A stretch of DNA of 36,173 nt, taken from Pseudomonadota bacterium (GTDB lineage Bacteria > Desulfobacterota > Desulfobulbia > Desulfobulbales > Desulfocapsaceae). Each line of letters begins with the position of its first letter. Within the stretch, counting starts at the first letter, position 1. The translations under genes were made by a program, and so were the position numbers. The stretch lies in the NCBI GenBank assembly GCA_018817385.1, contig JAHIUA010000085.1, forward strand, positions 85,636 to 121,808, read 5' to 3'. The notes beneath the pieces were generated by a model, which did no database searches, was not told the DNA's origin, and saw only the letters and a program-made list of their open reading frames with translations. This document shows positions 26,864-35,832 of this stretch, piece after piece.

Positions 26864-28081
26864 TTAAAATTGCCGGAGCACAGTCAGGACAAAATCGATA
26901 TCCTTTGCGGTGTGCTCGGCGGAGACCTGAAACCTGATCTCTTCATCTCCCCGGGGCACCACCGGATACTTCAAACCAGTTGCCAGGATACTGTTTTGAA
27001 AAAGATACTCCACCAGCCGGGCCGTTTTTTCAGTATCGCGAACCAAGAGAGGAACAATGGGGTGCTCACCGCAAAGGACCTCAAGGCCGAGATCCATCAG
27101 CCCCACTTGCAGACGTTTTGTGAGACTGCGCAGCCTTTCAAGGAGGGCACCCCCTTCTGGACCCTCAAGAATGTCCAGAGACTTGCAGGCGACGGCTGCC
27201 TCAGCAGGGGTGACAGGATTTGAATAAATATAAAAAGGGGCCGTCTCCCGCAGATACTCGATGATGGTGCTGCTACCGGTAACATAGCCACCATTTACCC
27301 CCAGGGCCTTGCCCAGAGTGGCAACCAGCAGATCGACCTTGGCATCGGTATATTCCTCGGTCCCCCGTCCGGTCTGGCCAAAAGCCCCCACCCCATGCGA
27401 ATCATCAACAAGGGTGATGATTCCCTCGCCAAAGTTCTCTTCATAGCGCTCACAGGTGGCCACCAGTTTGTCCAGAGGGGCATACTCACCACGCATACTG
27501 AAAATGCCGTCGCTGACCACAAGGACTCTTTTGCCTGCCCCAATGGCCTGCTGCAACTTTACCTCCAGATCTCCCATATCCAGATGAGCATAGATCTCTT
27601 TTGCTGCCGGCCGGGACAGCCTGATCCCATTGATGATACAGTTATGATTCAGGGCATCACTGATGACAATGGTTTCTGAAGTGATAAGAGCGGGCAACAC
27701 CGCCATAACAGCACTGTAGGCAGCACTGAAAAGCATGGCCGATTGCCGGTGATGGAATGCTGCCAATCTCTTTTCAAGATCTACATGGGGCTGATAGGTG
27801 CCGCTGATAAAGCGAACCCCACCGGGTCCGGTGCCGAATTTACTAGCCGCTGCCTCTTCTGCCTCAATAAGCTGCCGGTTACGGGACAGGCCAAGATAAG
27901 AGTTAGAGTTCATCTGCAGAAACTCTTTACCCCCCTGCCCCTCTAAATAGAGGCGCGGCCCCCAATTGTCCTGAGCTCCTTTTACTCCGCAGATGACTGT
28001 CTCCCTGCCCTTCAGTATCCCCTCTATTTGCCGTTCTGCCAGCTGGACCCTGAGTATTTTTTCCAGTGCTTTGGTGGTCAT
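26864..28081 (-). CDS. kbl: Glycine C-acetyltransferase (2-amino-3-ketobutyrate CoA ligase)
   Basis: This PLP enzyme of the alpha-oxoamine synthase family converts 2-amino-3-oxobutyrate and CoA to glycine and acetyl-CoA, the second step of threonine degradation. The 405-residue protein has the PLP lysine K258 in VATLGKALGVNGGY, the cofactor-binding aspartate in LVDDSHGVGAFG (D226/D227), and SDALNHNCIINGIRLS. Members include 8-amino-7-oxononanoate synthase (BioF), but the KGRETVICG start and the adjacent threonine dehydrogenase gene support Kbl. Its ATG overlaps the tdh TGA by one base (TGATG), so the two are translationally coupled. It is the last gene of the sixA-tdh-kbl operon. Confidence 0.94.
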   Translation of the reverse strand: MTTKALEKILRVQLAERQIEGILKGRETVICGVKGAQDNWGPRLYLEGQGGKEFLQMNSNSYLGLSRNRQLIEAEEAAASKFGTGPGGVRFISGTYQPHVDLEKRLAAFHHRQSAMLFSAAYSAVMAVLPALITSETIVISDALNHNCIINGIRLSRPAAKEIYAHLDMGDLEVKLQQAIGAGKRVLVVSDGIFSMRGEYAPLDKLVATCERYEENFGEGIITLVDDSHGVGAFGQTGRGTEEYTDAKVDLLVATLGKALGVNGGYVTGSSTIIEYLRETAPFYIYSNPVTPAEAAVACKSLDILEGPEGGALLERLRSLTKRLQVGLMDLGLEVLCGEHPIVPLLVRDTEKTARLVEYLFQNSILATGLKYPVVPRGDEEIRFQVSAEHTAKDIDFVLTVLRQF

Positions 28082-29049
28082 CAGAGCTTTCCTCCCTCAT
28101 GTTGCATGCGCTCAGAGAGCTTGTCGATCATCTCCCTGGTCATGATCGGCAAGTCGTATTCAGGCTGCCAGCCCCATTGTTTGCGAGCTTCACTATCGTC
28201 CATTTTATTGGGCCAGGAATCGGCAATGGCCTGACGAAGCAAATCAACCTCATAGGTCATGGTGAAATCGGGGATACTTTTTTTGATTTCGGCAAAGATA
28301 TCTTCCGGAGCAAAACTCATGGCCGTGACATTAAAGGCATTACGGGTGGTAAGCCTGGCCGGATCCGCTTCCATCAAGGTGATGGCTGCCCGCAAGGCAT
28401 CTTGCATATACATCATGTCCAGGCGGGTGCCTTGCTTGAGAAAGCAGCAATATTTTTTATCTTTGATGGCCCCATAAAATATTTCAACGGCATAATCTGT
28501 GGTGCCGCCGCCCGGCCTGGTCTCATAGGATATCAGACCGGGGAAGCGCAGGCCTCGGGTATCCACAGCATATTTTTGCCAGTAGTAATCACAGAGCAGT
28601 TCTCCAGCGACTTTGGTAATCCCGTACATTGACTGGGGGCGCTGAATAGTAAGCTGGGGGGTGTTGTCAAGGGGCGTTGACGGGCCGAAGGCGCCGATGG
28701 AGCTGGGAAAGAAGACTGCGCAGTGGCAGACACGGGCCACCTCAAGTACATTCGTCAGCCCGGTCATATTGACATCCCAGGCCAGTTGCGGATTTTGTTC
28801 GGCCACAGCGGAAAGAATACCGGCCAGATGAAAAATGGTATCGATTTTATACCGTTTGACAATGTTGACAAGTGTGGAAAAGTTACGGATATCCAGATAG
28901 ACAAAGGGACCGGTATAAAGAGATTTAGGCCCCAGTTTTGTTTTATGGCCACAGGCAATAACGTTGCCGGCCCCGTATCGCTGACGCAGGGCAACCGTTA
29001 ATTCCGAACCAATCTGCCCAGCCGCACCTGTTATGAGTATTTTTGTCAT
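28081..29049 (-). CDS. L-threonine 3-dehydrogenase, short-chain (epimerase-like) type
   Basis: The enzyme oxidises L-threonine to 2-amino-3-oxobutyrate with NAD, feeding the next gene product, Kbl. The 322-residue protein is an extended short-chain dehydrogenase with a Rossmann motif GAAGQIG at residues 8-14, the HLAGILSA segment, S116/S117, and catalytic Y142 and K146 in YGITK. The PGLISYETRPGGGTTDYA stretch is characteristic of the epimerase-like threonine dehydrogenases seen in animals and some bacteria, as opposed to the zinc-dependent E. coli Tdh. Pairing with kbl makes the assignment firm. It starts ten bases after the sixA stop. Confidence 0.93.
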   Translation of the reverse strand: MTKILITGAAGQIGSELTVALRQRYGAGNVIACGHKTKLGPKSLYTGPFVYLDIRNFSTLVNIVKRYKIDTIFHLAGILSAVAEQNPQLAWDVNMTGLTNVLEVARVCHCAVFFPSSIGAFGPSTPLDNTPQLTIQRPQSMYGITKVAGELLCDYYWQKYAVDTRGLRFPGLISYETRPGGGTTDYAVEIFYGAIKDKKYCCFLKQGTRLDMMYMQDALRAAITLMEADPARLTTRNAFNVTAMSFAPEDIFAEIKKSIPDFTMTYEVDLLRQAIADSWPNKMDDSEARKQWGWQPEYDLPIMTREMIDKLSERMQHEGGKL

Positions 29050-29059
29050 GTCGTCACGG

Positions 29060-29521
29060 TCAGCTGATGTGGGGCATCAAGGTCCACTTGATACACCATG
29101 TCCCGCTGTCACTCCTTTGCTCCAGGCAGACTATGCCGCCGTTCTGAAATTTAAAAACAGTCAGATCGGTTGAACCTGCCACCAGATAAGAGGTAAGTTT
29201 TTCCATGAAAGGCAGATGGCCCACGTACATGGCATTGTCCATATGGATCAGCGTTGGCGCAAACGCTTTCACATCATCCAACGGTTTGATCCCTGCTATT
29301 TGTTGGATATTTTTGTCAGACTGCAATGCCTCTGAAAAAAGTTCAGCGGTTTGGGCAGCCCTTTTTTTGCCACTGTGGAAGATGGTCCCCACCGGCACCT
29401 GATACCCTTTTGCGACCTGAGCAATTAATTTTACCTCATCAATACCGGTTTCCGTAAGTACCTGTTCCGGATCCTGATCTTTACTCAAAGACAGACCATG
29501 TTGAACTAAATAAAGGGCCAT
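29060..29521 (-). CDS. sixA: SixA-like phosphohistidine phosphatase
   Basis: This is a 153-residue member of the histidine phosphatase (phosphoglycerate mutase-like) family, similar to SixA, which removes phosphate from phosphohistidine proteins. The catalytic H8 lies in a LVQHG motif (Gln where RHG is usual), with R54 in SGKKRA and the second histidine H102 in YVGHLPF. The ATG at 29521 is chosen because AGGAGG lies six bases before it; the upstream in-frame codon at 29557 has no ribosome site. It heads the operon with tdh and kbl. A link between this phosphatase and threonine breakdown is not obvious; the physiological substrate is unknown. Confidence 0.85.
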   Translation of the reverse strand: MALYLVQHGLSLSKDQDPEQVLTETGIDEVKLIAQVAKGYQVPVGTIFHSGKKRAAQTAELFSEALQSDKNIQQIAGIKPLDDVKAFAPTLIHMDNAMYVGHLPFMEKLTSYLVAGSTDLTVFKFQNGGIVCLEQRSDSGTWCIKWTLMPHIS

Positions 29522-30307
29522 AATTCCTCCTGGAAAAATATATAGTTGCTGAGCCATACTTCCCCAAACACCACTGCCGGCATCGCATTCGGCTCAGTAT
29601 TCGCCTGGAATTTTTTATCAGTTCCTGTGGCAGACGCAGAGTGTGTTTTCCCTGCTGTTCACGGTTCATCTATGCAGATTTTCAGGCAACGAGTAGATCG
29701 GATTGCTTTCTTGCTGCTGTCGAGTCTCCTCTGGACCTTGAGAGAAGGGAGACTGAACAAGTTTTTGCTGTCAGTATTCGCAGGAATATATATCTGATAT
29801 ATGCTGAACATATTGTTAAAATGCAACAGTTTTGATTGGCTGTTTTGGGTCAGGAGTTCATGGGAAGAAGGTATGGCTTTTGGGAAACACGGGTACTTTG
29901 GATAAAGCGAAGATACTCAGCAAGAAGATAACATTTCGATTTTCTTAACTAGTTACCCTGGCCCTAGACTCTTTTTTGCATTTTTTTTCAGAAAGAATGC
30001 AAATACAGGCAATTATACCTCTTTTAAAACCAATCCTTTTGTGGTTAGGTGAATACCGATTCATTTTTGTGATGATGGTCAGCAATTTACTCCTGGTTCC
30101 TGGGAACATGAGCTACCAATATGATTATTGAATCCTTGCGTTAGCCATGTTCCTTGTTGACACTGAAAATTGTATAGAGGCGTAACAATATACCTATTTG
30201 TACCAATTCAGGTAAGGGCCAACAATTGGCAAACAACCGCTCTGTAACTGTTTAGCAGTGCTGCTGAAGAGTTACAATGACTTTAATCTCACGGGAGGGG
30301 GATAGTC
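29522..30307. other. Gene-free stretch between sixA and a secreted protein gene
   Basis: About 790 bases with no convincing gene on either strand. It is AT-rich and must hold the leftward promoter of sixA and the rightward promoter of the next gene; I see no strong promoter consensus. One hairpin is clear: TTTGCATT (29975-29982) pairs with AATGCAAA (29996-30003), extended by a few further pairs and without a terminator tail. Confidence 0.5.
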
Positions 30308-31456
30308 ATGTCCAAGTTAACTCAATTACTCGTTTTCCTGATCACATTCTCCATCCTGTCTCCTGCTGGTATTGCTCTGGCCGCTGATAGGGTTGTCGTT
30401 ATTCCGCTGGCTGGGAGCAAGAAACCGTTAAAAAATATTGTAACAGTCGCCAAGGGTAATGGCGATTTTACCGATCTTGTGGCTGCTGTTGATTCGATCA
30501 CCGATGCAAGTGCGAACAATCCCTATCTGGTAATCATCGCTCCCGGTGAATATTCATTCGCAAAAACCCTGGCGATGAAGGAGTACGTCGATATCAGCGG
30601 CAGCGGAGAAAATGTCACCAGATTGATCGGTGCCATCGGTCAAGGAACTTATGACGCAAGCTCGGCAATTGTCGAGGCTGCCAACCACGCGACCCTTTCC
30701 AACCTCAGTGTAGTGAATACTGGTGACGGCGAGTACTCCATCGGTATTTACACCACCGGTCTCAATGCGACAGCAAAACTCCAGCAGGTGACCGTGATGG
30801 TTTCGGGATGGTACAATGTATACGGTGTCCACAATTCTGATTCTTCCCCAGAAATGTTTCAGGTAGAAGCAATAGCCTCTGAAGGATACACCACCATAGG
30901 CATAAACAATGTTTCATCATCACCAAGAATGAGAGAGGTGACAGCTTCCGCCACATTTACCAGGCTTGGTGTCGGCTACACCTACGGAATCAGGAACCAA
31001 AACTACTCTGATCCGATAATGACCAGAGTAACAACCACAGCCGAAGGGGGAAGATATATATATGGATTGTCCAATTCAGGCAACAGTTCGCCAACAATGA
31101 CTGAGGTAATTGTAAAAGCCTCGGGAAGTGGTCTGAAAAACTGGGCGATATATCTCGACGCTAGTTCTTCCCCCATAATGACCGGTGTATCGGCGACGGC
31201 ATCAGGTGGTGATGAAAATACAGGGATATCACTTCATCGTGGTTCTTATCCAACCATACGACGGAGTACCGTTTCAGGGACGGAATATGCCATTTTAGAT
31301 GATGCTGGTTATAGCATCACCGGCCAGTCAATCCGTATAAGTCAGTCCACTCTCATCGGAGCTGTCGTCGGTAATGACACCTATGCGTGTATAGCGTGTG
31401 ATGATGATAAGGGTGGAGAAATTCCTGGAGATTGCGGGAGAGAAGATATCCCGTAG
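30308..31456 (+). CDS. Secreted right-handed beta-helix protein (pectinesterase-like)
   Basis: The 382-residue protein has a Sec signal peptide (hydrophobic core LLVFLITFSILSPAGIALA, cleavage probably before ADRVV). The mature part has the layout of secreted pectinesterase-like beta-helix proteins: a VAKGNGDFTDLVAAVDSI segment, YLVIIAPGEYSF, and then repeated short turns with Asn and Ser (NNVSSSPRM, NQNYSDPIM, NSGNSSPTM, DASSSPIM) at near-regular spacing. Each repeat pairs a serine-rich turn with an M-x-x-V strand start. It ends in a Cys- and Asp-rich tail (CIACDDDKGG). GGGAGGGGGATAGTC precedes the ATG. The catalytic residues of true pectinesterases are not evident, so it is more likely a structural or binding surface protein. 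Its role is unknown. Confidence 0.75.
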   Translation: MSKLTQLLVFLITFSILSPAGIALAADRVVVIPLAGSKKPLKNIVTVAKGNGDFTDLVAAVDSITDASANNPYLVIIAPGEYSFAKTLAMKEYVDISGSGENVTRLIGAIGQGTYDASSAIVEAANHATLSNLSVVNTGDGEYSIGIYTTGLNATAKLQQVTVMVSGWYNVYGVHNSDSSPEMFQVEAIASEGYTTIGINNVSSSPRMREVTASATFTRLGVGYTYGIRNQNYSDPIMTRVTTTAEGGRYIYGLSNSGNSSPTMTEVIVKASGSGLKNWAIYLDASSSPIMTGVSATASGGDENTGISLHRGSYPTIRRSTVSGTEYAILDDAGYSITGQSIRISQSTLIGAVVGNDTYACIACDDDKGGEIPGDCGREDIP

Positions 31457-31694
31457 ATTCCCCAAAAAAGAGCGGGACAGCAACACCAGGTGCGAACTCG
31501 AGGAATTCGCCTCGTCGAGAATTTTCAAGATCTTCTCTACGAGACGAGATAGGCACTGTCAATAATAGACGCATGTTACCATTTCTACGAGAATGTCGGC
31601 CCACAATCAACGACTCACCCAAAAGAGTTCTGTCCCTTTATTACTTGATCTTACTCATGACAACATGCAACCTTACTCTCAAGGATAACTTACC

Positions 31695-33144
31695 ATGCGA
31701 ATTCAACCACTCTTTTTGTTCTACATGAGCGTCCTGTTTGCGCTCCCGGCACATGCGATCAACGTGGGTAGTGAGGCCAATAATACCCCTGGCCTGGACG
31801 CTTTTGGCACGCCTGTCGGGGTGTACGGGGCTGTCGATCTTGGCAACAACGAACAATCCGGGGACACCCTAGGTGACCTGGTGGGCAGTGGCGGCAACGC
31901 AGCCACGGTATGCTTTCCGGATATCCTTGCCCCAGAGGCCGCATCGTTCACCATGACCGCCAGCGGCTGTTCGGGCGCCGGCACCCAGACCGCAAGCATC
32001 AGCGCCAGCAACGCATCTCAAGTCTGCGACGATCTCAGCGCACTCAACCAGGGGTGTAGCTGGCGCAATGAAGGCCTGCACGCACAACGGGTCCCCAGGC
32101 GGTATGTTTGACATCGTCGGCCCCTTCCTCTGTACTCTGGACCACTGGGAATTTTTCACCGGAACTGTCACCGCGGCACCGAGCACCGTAGACATCACTG
32201 AGGTTACAGAGGCGGAGGCCTCAATCGTGGACTACTTCACTCTTACTGTCGGAGGGACACAGGTCGAGGCGAATGCCGCAAGTTTCTCGGCCGTCACGAA
32301 CAGTATCCAGCTGGAGTCTGTTCTGGAAGGCCTGTCCACCCTCTTTGATGTCACGTTGAGTGGAACCACCTTAACCTTCACCACCACGGCCACCGGTCCC
32401 ATCGCCCTGACTGATCTGCACCTGGAGTTCAGCACACCTGCCAGCATTGCAACGGTATAGGTAACCGACATCAGCGACGCTGTGGCTAATGTGGTCAACA
32501 GGTTCACTTTGAACATTAATAGGTCCGAGGTCTCCACCTCCGGCCTTGATTACAATGGTGTAAGCAACGGCACCGAGTTAGCAGCTGTATTAAACACGGT
32601 AAGTGGAATCGAGGTGATCTACAATGGCGGCAACAACAAGATTGTCATCGCTGCCTCAACTGCAGGAGCTATCACATTTTCGAACGTCTTACTCGCCTCG
32701 GTGCCCGAACTTGGCGGCAGCGCAGGCTCGCTGGATTTCTACGAAAACGGCCCCCCCCTGGTCGTCGATGATGCCCTCTGGAGCGGGCCTTCAGGCAGCG
32801 AAAGCTACATCCTGACCAGCGCCATGGTCTGGCTGAACACATATTCGGACGACGACATGCTCAATTTCATATCGACGTCGGGAATTAGCGGAACCTACGA
32901 TGGAACAAGCGGTGTTCTCAACCTGTCTGGGAACGCCACTAGGAGCGAGTATTTGTCGGTCTTACGAACCGTGACCTATGATAACTTGAGCCATATGCCC
33001 ATGGAAGGGGCCCGGGAAGTCAGTTTTCTTGTGACGGATACAGATCACTCCAGTGCTGTGTTCACAAGGGGAGTCAACCTGATTGCATCCCCCTTCCCCT
33101 GGCCTCTTTTTTTGCCGAAATCACCTATTCAAAAAGAAATGTGA
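31695..33144 (+). pseudogene. Broken gene for a secreted adhesin-like repeat protein
   Basis: Three open segments make one damaged gene. The first starts at 31695 (AAGGA upstream) with a signal peptide ending PAHA and runs in one frame to about 32060. Removing one G from the run at 32051-32054 would continue it into the frame that is open to 32457, where a TAG (32458-32460) interrupts. The same frame then resumes to a TGA at 33142-33144. The middle and last parts hold two similar domains beginning VTEAEASIVDYFTLTV and VTDISDAVANVVNRFTLNI, followed by an LSGNATRSEYLSVLRTVTYDN block known from large cadherin/RTX-like bacterial adhesins. The C-terminus ends abruptly in WPLFLP and a short charged tail, shorter than whole adhesins. 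A sequencing error in the G run is possible, but the TAG is independent of it. Confidence 0.7.
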
Positions 33145-33270
33145 ACCAGAAATTTCGAACAGCCTGCAAGTAATTACAGCAACATCTTGCCTGAGAAGTG
33201 AAAAAGAGCTCAATCATTTCCCATGAAGAAGGGAACACTCTGATAAAAAAGGCAACAGATACACTCTCCC

Positions 33271-33819
33271 CTAACGTACACACCGCACATAATTTTCGTA
33301 GGTATAACGCTCCCAATCCGCGTAACCGCTGAAAAAATAGACACCCCACTTGTAGTCATCATAATAAACACTGGACGACCAATACAACTTGGAACTAGAC
33401 TGAAAAACAGAATCAATTGTCGGCTTGGTGTAAGTAGTATCATAAGTTGTGCCGCCACAATAGTATGGTTCGTTCGGATACTCCTGTAATGGCGTGGAGA
33501 CACCGTTATCACATACCACCAGACTTTTCAGCTCATCCTTCGTTGGCAAACGCCAATCAGAACGCCCTCCCAAAACCAATTCCTGGCAATAGGCAGTGGC
33601 CTGATCCCAATTATACATAAGTTCATCGTCACAACGCTGCCACTCGAGACCCTGCCACATCACGGTCTGAGAGCCGAATTCGCAGATGCCTTCGCCAAAC
33701 AGCAGCAACATCAGCATGGGGGAGACCGCTTTACCCTGATCTGCCGCCTGAGCCGGTAACATTAGGCTGACCAGAACAGCAAAGAAGGCGAGCAACTGAA
33801 TATTGTTTTTTCTGTTCAT
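33271..33819 (-). CDS. Secreted DUF1566 (Lcl C-terminal-like) protein
   Basis: The 182-residue protein has a signal peptide (LLAFFAVLVSLMLPAQA, cut before ADQGK). The body is one DUF1566 domain: W-x-RCDDELMYNWDQATAYC, GGRSDWRLPTKDELKSL, a YWSSSVYYDDYKWGVYF block and the closing NYVRCVR. The WRLPT-x-x-EL and YWSSS motifs are diagnostic of the domain, found in many secreted or surface proteins of delta-proteobacteria and Legionella (Lcl collagen-like protein). Domain function is not established; carbohydrate or glycosaminoglycan binding has been proposed for Lcl. AGAGGG precedes the start. The gene stands alone, convergent with the broken adhesin. Confidence 0.85.
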   Translation of the reverse strand: MNRKNNIQLLAFFAVLVSLMLPAQAADQGKAVSPMLMLLLFGEGICEFGSQTVMWQGLEWQRCDDELMYNWDQATAYCQELVLGGRSDWRLPTKDELKSLVVCDNGVSTPLQEYPNEPYYCGGTTYDTTYTKPTIDSVFQSSSKLYWSSSVYYDDYKWGVYFFSGYADWERYTYENYVRCVR

Positions 33820-33932
33820 AATTCAACCCTCTTGAGCATGCAACTTCATGAGTACTCCTATCAGATTAAAGAAACAGATCTGTCATGAAGAATTGTTTTT
33901 GATATGATTTTACTTTCGCAACCATACACCCC

Positions 33933-34748
33933 TTATACTATATAAAAGACTGATGGATTAGTACCCAGTAAGGGCATACGCTGTTTGGTTTCAGTGCTTC
34001 CTAATATAATGTTAATTTCTGAGTTGGGATCATTCAAGTCCCCAACTACAATGGCCCTAGCCTCACTGGTGACCTCGACGCATGCGGGCATCTGACCACG
34101 GCCCAGTCTTTCAGCACAGAAATTGCAATTTTCGACAACCCCACGTCTGCGGGTTGGGAACTCACGATTAAGAGTATTCATGTCGAGACCTTCCCTGGGG
34201 TCTCGCCAGTTAAAACTGCGCATTCCATAGGGACAGGCAGCTACGCAGAAACGGCAGCCAATGCAACGATGGTAGTCTATGGCAACAATTCCATTATTAT
34301 CTATAAAGGTTGCTCTGGTGGGACAATCCTCTACACAGGGAGGATTATCACAGTGATTGCACAGGACCAGCACTTCAGTATAGTCTGGCGATTGCTCACC
34401 AAAGGCAATTTCATAATCGATACCACTGACCCACTTAACGGCATCTTCCTCGTCAGGGAAATTCGGTACGTTATGGTTGGTATGGCAGGCAGATATCACC
34501 TTTCCAACAAGGGACGGATCATTCTTGAACCTGCTCAGGTCAATGACCATCCCTAAGCGTTTTGTGGGAGTAGTATCTTTTGGGTTAGTAACTTGGCTGC
34601 TACCAAGACCAGGCTCAACACCTGTTTCGGCCCTGGATGAGGCTGGACTGGCACCTGATACAAACCGCTCAGCAACAGCGATTCCCCCGAGTCCGGCCAA
34701 CGTGGAGACCCCGGCAATCTTGAGGAATTCTCTTCTCTTCTTATCCAT
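33933..34748 (-). CDS. dsrO: Periplasmic Fe-S protein DsrO-like
   Basis: DsrO is the periplasmic ferredoxin-like subunit of the DsrMKJOP membrane complex of sulfate reducers and sulfur oxidisers, which exchanges electrons between the quinone pool and dissimilatory sulfite reduction. The 271-residue protein has a twin-arginine signal (KKRREFLKIAG then a hydrophobic stretch). Four cysteine clusters follow: a CH in ISACHTNHNVP, CNHCDNPPCVEDCP, CIGCRFCVAACPYG and CNFCAERLGRGQMPAC. These fit the four-cluster HybA/DsrO family. GGGAGGAT lies about ten bases before the ATG. It follows dsrJ by 23 bases. The usual partner gene dsrP is not found downstream; the next gene is an unrelated secreted protein. 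Another HybA-like subunit is the alternative, but the dsrJ neighbour favours DsrO. Confidence 0.85.
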   Translation of the reverse strand: MDKKRREFLKIAGVSTLAGLGGIAVAERFVSGASPASSRAETGVEPGLGSSQVTNPKDTTPTKRLGMVIDLSRFKNDPSLVGKVISACHTNHNVPNFPDEEDAVKWVSGIDYEIAFGEQSPDYTEVLVLCNHCDNPPCVEDCPTRATFIDNNGIVAIDYHRCIGCRFCVAACPYGMRSFNWRDPREGLDMNTLNREFPTRRRGVVENCNFCAERLGRGQMPACVEVTSEARAIVVGDLNDPNSEINIILGSTETKQRMPLLGTNPSVFYIV

Positions 34749-34771
34749 CAGTACATATCCTCCCTAACGGC

Positions 34772-35095
34772 TTATTCGATAGGAGACAAATGACAATCCC
34801 AACAAGACAGCGTAACAGATGTGTTGATATGACATTGATCACAAAACTCTTTTTTACTTGTATGACATTTCATACAGGCGTTTTGAAGGCTTTTGGGATA
34901 CCGTTTTCCATCAATCTCAATCAATGATCGATCTCCTGTACGCAGTACATCGTCACGCCACACATTCAGCAACTGCATATGCTCTACCCGCATCTGCTCT
35001 GCCGGTAAAACACACAGGTTGGCATCCTGTGGTAGGGTGAGAAACAGAACAAAGAGTATCAATCCTGTTTTAATACTTTTATTATTGCCATTCAT
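34772..35095 (-). CDS. dsrJ: Triheme cytochrome c DsrJ-like
   Basis: DsrJ is the periplasmic triheme cytochrome of the DsrMKJOP complex. The 107-residue protein has an N-terminal membrane anchor or uncleaved signal (TGLILFVLFLTLP) and three CxxCH heme motifs in the C-terminal half: CMKCH, CDQCH and CWDCH. The MRVEHMQLLNVWRDDVLR and KSLQNACMKCH blocks are typical of DsrJ. It is somewhat shorter than the DsrJ proteins I recall. GGAGG lies seven bases before the ATG. In the standard order dsrMKJOP it would follow dsrK, but about 940 bases without genes lie upstream instead, so this pair is probably a separate copy or a split locus. Confidence 0.85.
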   Translation of the reverse strand: MNGNNKSIKTGLILFVLFLTLPQDANLCVLPAEQMRVEHMQLLNVWRDDVLRTGDRSLIEIDGKRYPKSLQNACMKCHTSKKEFCDQCHINTSVTLSCWDCHLSPIE

Positions 35096-35384
35096 GTCGA
35101 ATCCTCCACTCCTGCCAAGGGCTAATAATGAAAGGTGATAAAAAATCTCTTTTCAGACGAGGTATCTGGAATCAGGTAGAAGGCGTAGCTCGATTGAGGT
35201 GAGCCAAATTTCACACTCAATATCTGCAGACATTCCCCCCTCAAAAGAAAAATGCCTCTTAAGCAAATTCAGCTACAAAATTCTTAAGATCTCGTCCTTC
35301 TGCCCCTCATTGTTCCCTTTGAACGGACAATCCCACCCACATGGCTACCAACTACACTAAAAACAATGCTTTTTTGATTGGACC

Positions 35385-35421
35385 AAAAAAAGCCGAGCTG
35401 CATTGAATTTGCAACCCGGCT
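35385..35421 (-). terminator. Terminator-like hairpin (leftward)
   Basis: On the minus strand AGCCGGGTTGCA (35421-35410) pairs with TGCAGCTCGGCT (35402-35391), ten of twelve pairs, with a 7-base loop and seven T at the end. The structure is that of an intrinsic terminator. No gene is visible in the 370 bases that would be transcribed before it, up to the next terminator, which raises the possibility of a small RNA. Confidence 0.65.
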
Positions 35422-35793
35422 GACTATAATAGCCCCGTAGCTTTCCGTCCTTTGATCACTCAAAGTTTGGCTTTATATTAGAACTGAAAATGAATCCTCA
35501 TTCATTTAACCATAGATAGACTAACTTTAACATAGGTATCTATACTTAGATTTTCGTTAATTCGGAAAATGGGAACATATTTATTTTTATGATGTTTCCT
35601 CCACGCTGAAGAAAATACACCAATAGCTTATACAGTCAACTGTGTATCAGACTACTGCGGAAGGCCTCTCATCCGCACAGATAATGACAATGCTGGCCAG
35701 AGTTGTACGATAGAATAAAAGTCACCCGAGAGGGATATGGAGCGAAAAGCAGCAACAACTTGAATACCGCGCCCCTCCCCCCTCACTCCACCT

Positions 35794-35832
35794 AAAAAGG
35801 CCGCTACCGCAATGGCAGTAACGGCCGTTTTT
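35794..35832. terminator. Bidirectional terminator-like hairpin
   Basis: A run of A, then GGCCGCTACCGC, a four-base loop AATG, GCAGTAACGGCC and a run of T. The stem pairs at ten of twelve positions and carries A and T tracts on its two sides, so it could terminate in both directions. It lies about 200 bases past the stop of the membrane protein gene at the right edge and is probably its terminator. Confidence 0.7.

Noticed and set aside
29546-29797. 83-codon plus-strand frame after sixA
   Set aside because: No ribosome site, and it begins in the upstream leader of sixA. The hydrophobic stretch is short and resembles no family I know.
31511-31549. Inverted repeat CTCGTCGAGAA ... TTCTCTACGAGACGAG after the beta-helix gene
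   Set aside because: The pairing needs a multi-base bulge and there is no T-tract; it may reflect chance or weak structure and is not supported as a terminator.
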